Shown: positions 6,575 to 8,586 of the stretch, piece after piece
Numbering within the stretch: the first letter of the stretch is position 1
Layout: every line of letters begins with the position of its first letter
DNA from: Muribaculaceae bacterium
GTDB lineage: Bacteria; Bacteroidota; Bacteroidia; Bacteroidales; Muribaculaceae
Length of the DNA: 8,586 nt
Direction of reading: 5' to 3'
Assembly (NCBI GenBank): GCA_009775355.1
Contig: VSPN01000066.1
Coordinates: forward strand, 1 to 8,586
Position numbers and translations under genes: made by a program
Notes under the pieces: generated by a model
The model's input: the letters and a program-made list of their open reading frames with translations, nothing else
The model's database searches: none
What the model was told of the DNA's origin: nothing

Positions 6575-6944
6575 CGTGTAGCAAAAGATAAAACAATAGT
6601 ATCGGTTACAGTCACTATATTCGCACCGCGAAGCACCGCGTGATAGAATGTCTTTTCGGGGGCAATAGGTCAAAATCAACCTGCCAATACCGAATCGACT
6701 ATTCTTTCACGTGAATAAAACCACTGAAAGTCCATCGACCGTTTATCGGAGGTGGCGACACTCTACGGAGTGGTTATTGAGCATTTGGGTATGGGATATC
6801 CAAAACGGGTATGTATTTTCGATGCTAATGATAAATCTAATAATTGATTTTGGAGACTGGGGACAAATGTGGATGGATGTCTTGATGGCATTTATGGACT
6901 ACTGTGGATACATATTTCCGCAATAGTCCCATCATAAAATATAT
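6551..6944. other. Gene-poor transition region, probable element edge
   Basis: I see no reliable gene in these 394 bases. A 71-codon GTG frame (6711-6926) is Trp/Met-rich and not protein-like. A second frame (6752-6847, GTG start after a GGAG, ending TGA) gives 31 residues including GYPKRVCIFDAND, which looks more natural and may be a fragment of a lost gene. GCACCGCG is repeated at 6623-6630 and 6633-6640. AATAGT (6595-6600) and ACTATT (6698-6703) form distant inverted arms, with CGGT/ACCG just inside. The base composition falls towards AT-rich along this stretch. Confidence 0.5.
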
Positions 6945-6973
6945 AAGATGTTCTATCTGTTCTAGAACATCTT
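6945..6973. promoter_or_regulatory. Perfect 11-bp palindrome, probable operator
   Basis: AAGATGTTCTA (6945-6955) and TAGAACATCTT (6963-6973) are exact reverse complements around seven bases. The right half overlaps a second palindrome TGTTCTAGAACA (6958-6969), so the half-site TGTTCTA occurs at 6949, 6958 and inverted at 6963-6969. No T run follows, so a terminator is less likely than an operator. It overlaps the candidate -33 element at 6972-6975, which suits repression of the downstream promoter by an unidentified dimeric regulator. Confidence 0.6.
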
Positions 6974-7006
6974 TGACGGACATCTCAGAAAAAATAGCTA
7001 ATTTTG
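6972..7006 (+). promoter_or_regulatory. Candidate Bacteroidota promoter for the structured RNA and membrane operon
   Basis: TAATTTTG (6999-7006) matches the -7 consensus TAnnTTTG exactly. The nearest TTTG (6972-6975) is 23 bases upstream, slightly longer than the usual 19-21, so the -33 assignment is weak. Transcription would begin near 7012-7014, just before the first small hairpin. Confidence 0.5.
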
Positions 7007-7011
7007 CAGAT

Positions 7012-7210
7012 AGAATCAGTAATACAGATTCCAGGACATACGGAAGCTTTATGCTTATCTTTTAATTGGAGACCTGAGAAATTTCTAACGAGCAAAGATG
7101 GCATAGTCGTTCTCACGCGTACGGCGTGGGCTACTATTGCTACATCTGCTCGCAGGTTTTCTCAGGACCACCAATTAGGACGTAGTGTAAGTAGTCCACG
7201 TTTTGTTAAA
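7012..7210 (+). ncRNA. Structured RNA or long structured leader, family not identified
   Basis: The core 7063-7177 pairs with itself as a rod. P1 is 7063-7069 with 7171-7177 (7 bp). P2 is 7073-7081 with 7158-7166 (9 bp, CCTGAGAAA/TTTCTCAGG). P3 is 7089-7093 with 7148-7152 (CGAGC/GCTCG). P4 is 7096-7100 with 7143-7147 (AGATG/CATCT). P5 is 7101-7106 with 7134-7140 and one bulge. P6 is CACGC/GCGTG, 7114-7118 with 7124-7128. All helices nest without conflict. Short hairpins may flank it: GAATC/GATTC and AAGC/GCTT before, GGAC/GTCC (7178-7181 with 7194-7197) after. An exact -7 promoter match ends at 7006. It may be a stable small RNA or the leader of the zinc-ribbon gene at 7229. The exact ends are guesses. 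Confidence 0.6.
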
Positions 7211-7228
7211 CTCAACATCATTAATATT

Positions 7229-7516
7229 ATGGATTGCAACCATTGCAATAAAAATATACCAGACGATTCAAAATTCTGCCCGTATTGCGGTGGTGAGAAT
7301 TCCATGCCAAATTCCAACAAAAAAATAACCCACATTCCTAAGGATTTATCTCTCAAGTCAATTCTTTTCGCAATTGCGATTGGAATTTGGATTCTTGTAC
7401 TTCAAAATTTGGGAATTATTCCAGTAAGCCAAAGTGTCAATGTTACTAATGAAGTTGAGGTAGACGGATCTGTTAGTATCGATAATACTGTTGATGTCTC
7501 TGTCGTAGATTATTAA
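7229..7516 (+). CDS. Zinc-ribbon single-pass membrane protein
   Basis: A 95-residue protein. The N-terminus is a compact zinc ribbon with two CxxC knuckles, C3/C6 and C17/C20 (DCNHCNKNIPDDSKFCPYCG). A polar linker leads to one hydrophobic segment at about 44-66 (ILFAIAIGIWILVLQNLGII). The last 30 residues alternate Val with Asn, Asp and Ser and look like beta strands outside the membrane. Such zinc-ribbon membrane proteins are common in Bacteroidales, with no fixed function. ATG 7229 is chosen because the zinc ribbon begins there; the same frame is open from 7004, but that stretch is the self-complementary region. One base separates its stop from the next start, so the two genes are surely co-transcribed. 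The DNA is AT-rich, unlike the mobilization genes. Confidence 0.8.
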   Translation: MDCNHCNKNIPDDSKFCPYCGGENSMPNSNKKITHIPKDLSLKSILFAIAIGIWILVLQNLGIIPVSQSVNVTNEVEVDGSVSIDNTVDVSVVDY

Positions 7517-7517
7517 A

Positions 7518-8423
7518 ATGCAGATGTCATTTAAACAGATACTATGTATATTTGCATCAATAATTATTGGTGCGATTATTATTGTACAGTTACTGCCAAA
7601 ACCAAAATTGTCTTTTTCCGATAAACAGGAATTACTCAGAACGATTGAAAAACTGAATTCAGAATTACCTCGCAAGATTGGCACCATTGGACAATTAGAT
7701 TGTGTAACTTATGATACCAATGTTATAACTTACCATTTTACGAATTTCGGAGATTCCTCAATTGACTCGTTCTATGAGGATAACTATAACGAAATTGGAG
7801 GAATTATGAAATATAGTGCAATTACATTGAATGGGCAAAATAATGCTGGGGATAATCTTGCAAAACTTTTGGATAGCAAGGGACTTATTATGCGTATTGA
7901 ATTCAAAACACCAAGTAATAAAATTTTTCAATGGAATTATACCGGAAAGGATATTTTGGAATTTATGAAATCAATTAGAATATCACCGACAGAAGCTCTC
8001 TGTACAATTATTGATGCGCATATTAAACTGGCAAATTTGAGTCTTCCGATGGAATCGAACTATCTTGGTTGTGTTAATACAATTATAACTAATTCTATAG
8101 AATCTGCGTTGGGACAGGGTGAAAATTTACTCAAGATTTTGCATGATAGCAATGGTGTTGTTTTTGTTTGTGAAACAAATGAGCAAGAGACTTCAATTCC
8201 CGAAATTCGGGAATATCTAAACAATCCATTTTTTATTGATAATTTTACGACGCTCCTTTCCGAAGATGCTGATATGTTGGAGTTTATGAATATGCTTGTG
8301 CTATCACATTCCAATCTGACATATCGAATGAAGAATGTAGCATCTACTGATAGTATAGATGTTATAATACCGTATGTTATATTAAAGAATAAGTGTAATC
8401 ATCTATTTCGAAATCAATTATAA
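7518..8423 (+). CDS. Membrane-anchored protein of unknown function with an internal duplication
   Basis: A 301-residue protein not assignable to a named family. Residues 6-27 (KQILCIFASIIIGAIIIVQLL) are an uncleaved signal anchor, placing the rest in the periplasm. The remainder appears to be two diverged copies of one unit. Copy 1 is about residues 45-145 and copy 2 about 165-290. IGQLDCVTYDTNVITYHFTN (57-76) lines up with GQGENLLKILHDSNGVVFV (199-217), and NLAKLLDSKGLIMRIEF (113-129) with MLEFMNMLVLSHSNLTYRM (253-271). Each copy begins near an L-P pair (50-51 and 176-177). Cys at 62, 161, 185, 218 and 293 could form disulfides in the periplasm. It lies one base after the zinc-ribbon gene and two bases before a membrane microprotein gene, so the three form one operon. 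Confidence 0.7.
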   Translation: MQMSFKQILCIFASIIIGAIIIVQLLPKPKLSFSDKQELLRTIEKLNSELPRKIGTIGQLDCVTYDTNVITYHFTNFGDSSIDSFYEDNYNEIGGIMKYSAITLNGQNNAGDNLAKLLDSKGLIMRIEFKTPSNKIFQWNYTGKDILEFMKSIRISPTEALCTIIDAHIKLANLSLPMESNYLGCVNTIITNSIESALGQGENLLKILHDSNGVVFVCETNEQETSIPEIREYLNNPFFIDNFTTLLSEDADMLEFMNMLVLSHSNLTYRMKNVASTDSIDVIIPYVILKNKCNHLFRNQL

Positions 8424-8425
8424 AT

Positions 8426-8533
8426 ATGTTTGAAGGACAGTTTTATATTAGATTGATACTTAACGTTATAGTTGGTGTTATGTTTGCTTATGCCCTATAC
8501 ATAATGGCAATGTCTAGTCCTGAAAAATCTTGA
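8426..8533 (+). CDS. 35-residue single-pass membrane microprotein
   Basis: ATG 8426 lies two bases after the preceding stop, and the frame closes at TGA 8531-8533. The product begins MFEGQFYIRLIL and contains one hydrophobic helix, about residues 8-29 (IRLILNVIVGVMFAYALYIM), with a short polar C-terminus (SSPEKS). This is a single clean membrane helix with charged ends and operon-like spacing, which is more than expected by chance for so short a frame. It may be a small partner of the neighbouring membrane proteins. No family is recognised. Confidence 0.55.
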   Translation: MFEGQFYIRLILNVIVGVMFAYALYIMAMSSPEKS

Positions 8534-8552
8534 CTAAAAAGTTAAAGATTTT
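8524..8552 (+). terminator. Weak AT-rich hairpin after the microprotein gene
   Basis: AAAATCTT (8524-8531) and AAGATTTT (8545-8552) pair over 8 bp around a 13-base loop. The stem is A/T-rich and has no T run beyond its own arm, so it would be a weak terminator or an attenuator before the gene starting at 8561. Confidence 0.3.
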
Positions 8553-8560
8553 AACGGACA

Positions 8561-8586
8561 ATGAGTGAAGAAATCAAAAGAAACTG
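8561..8586 (+). CDS. Start of a further gene, cut by the window end
   Basis: ATG 8561 opens a frame reading MSEEIKRN up to the window end. The composition is a normal cytoplasmic N-terminus. It starts 27 bases after the microprotein stop on the same strand and may be a fourth operon member. Nothing can be said about its function. Confidence 0.35.

Noticed and set aside
6711..6926. 71-codon frame from GTG 6711
   Set aside because: Trp/Met-rich, no domain-like pattern, weak start, and overlapped by a more natural short frame; likely chance.
6945..6973. Intrinsic terminator
   Set aside because: The stem is good, but only a single T follows it before GACGG and no gene ends just upstream; an operator fits better.
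7063..7177. Retron msr-msd or integron attC site
   Set aside because: No reverse transcriptase or integron integrase is nearby and no attC core-site arrangement was seen; a structured RNA is the simpler reading.
7004..7228. 75-residue N-terminal extension of the zinc-ribbon protein from TTG 7004
   Set aside because: The stretch is self-complementary over most of its length, starts inside the promoter -7 element, and the zinc ribbon begins exactly at ATG 7229.

Overview
The window looks like part of a Bacteroidales (Bacteroidota) genome. Two promoter-like sites match the Bacteroidota -7 consensus TAnnTTTG, genes lack Shine-Dalgarno sequences, and the gene set is typical of Bacteroidales mobilizable elements. 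No integrase, tRNA, rRNA or CRISPR array is visible, so neither end of the element can be fixed with certainty.

Positions 1 to about 6550 carry the replication and mobilization half of an integrative mobilizable element, all on the + strand. A 325-residue protein of unknown function (187-1164) ends at a strong terminator (1186-1220). A regulatory stretch (1221-1449) follows, with a 9-bp motif present three times and a good promoter. Next come an excisionase-like helix-turn-helix protein (1450-1761), a RepA/RecA-fold ATPase (1758-2792), a primase-like CHC2-fold/TOPRIM protein (2866-3741) and a DUF3408-type protein (3738-4247). A 172-bp gap (4248-4419) is packed with overlapping inverted repeats and is the best oriT candidate. 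It is followed by a MobC-like accessory protein (4420-4806), a MOBP-type relaxase (4803-5750) and a coiled-coil protein with one membrane segment (5750-6502), closed by a textbook terminator (6511-6550). Start/stop overlaps at 1758, 3738, 4803 and 5750 suggest translational coupling. The inferred logic is: the HTH protein controls the module, the ATPase and primase support replication of the excised form, and MobC plus the relaxase nick and lead the DNA into a conjugation pore supplied by another element.

Positions 6551-7228 hold no convincing gene. They contain short inverted and direct repeats that may mark the element's right edge, a perfect 11-bp palindrome (6945-6973) against a promoter-like site, and a long self-complementary segment (7063-7177) that folds on paper into a multi-helix rod. 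I read this as a structured RNA or long leader.

From 7229 to the end the DNA is clearly more AT-rich. It encodes a tight uncharacterised operon: a zinc-ribbon single-pass membrane protein (7229-7516), a membrane-anchored protein with an apparent internal duplication (7518-8423), a 35-residue membrane microprotein (8426-8533) and the first codons of another gene (8561 onward). The structured RNA plus this small membrane operon is the least explained part of the window.
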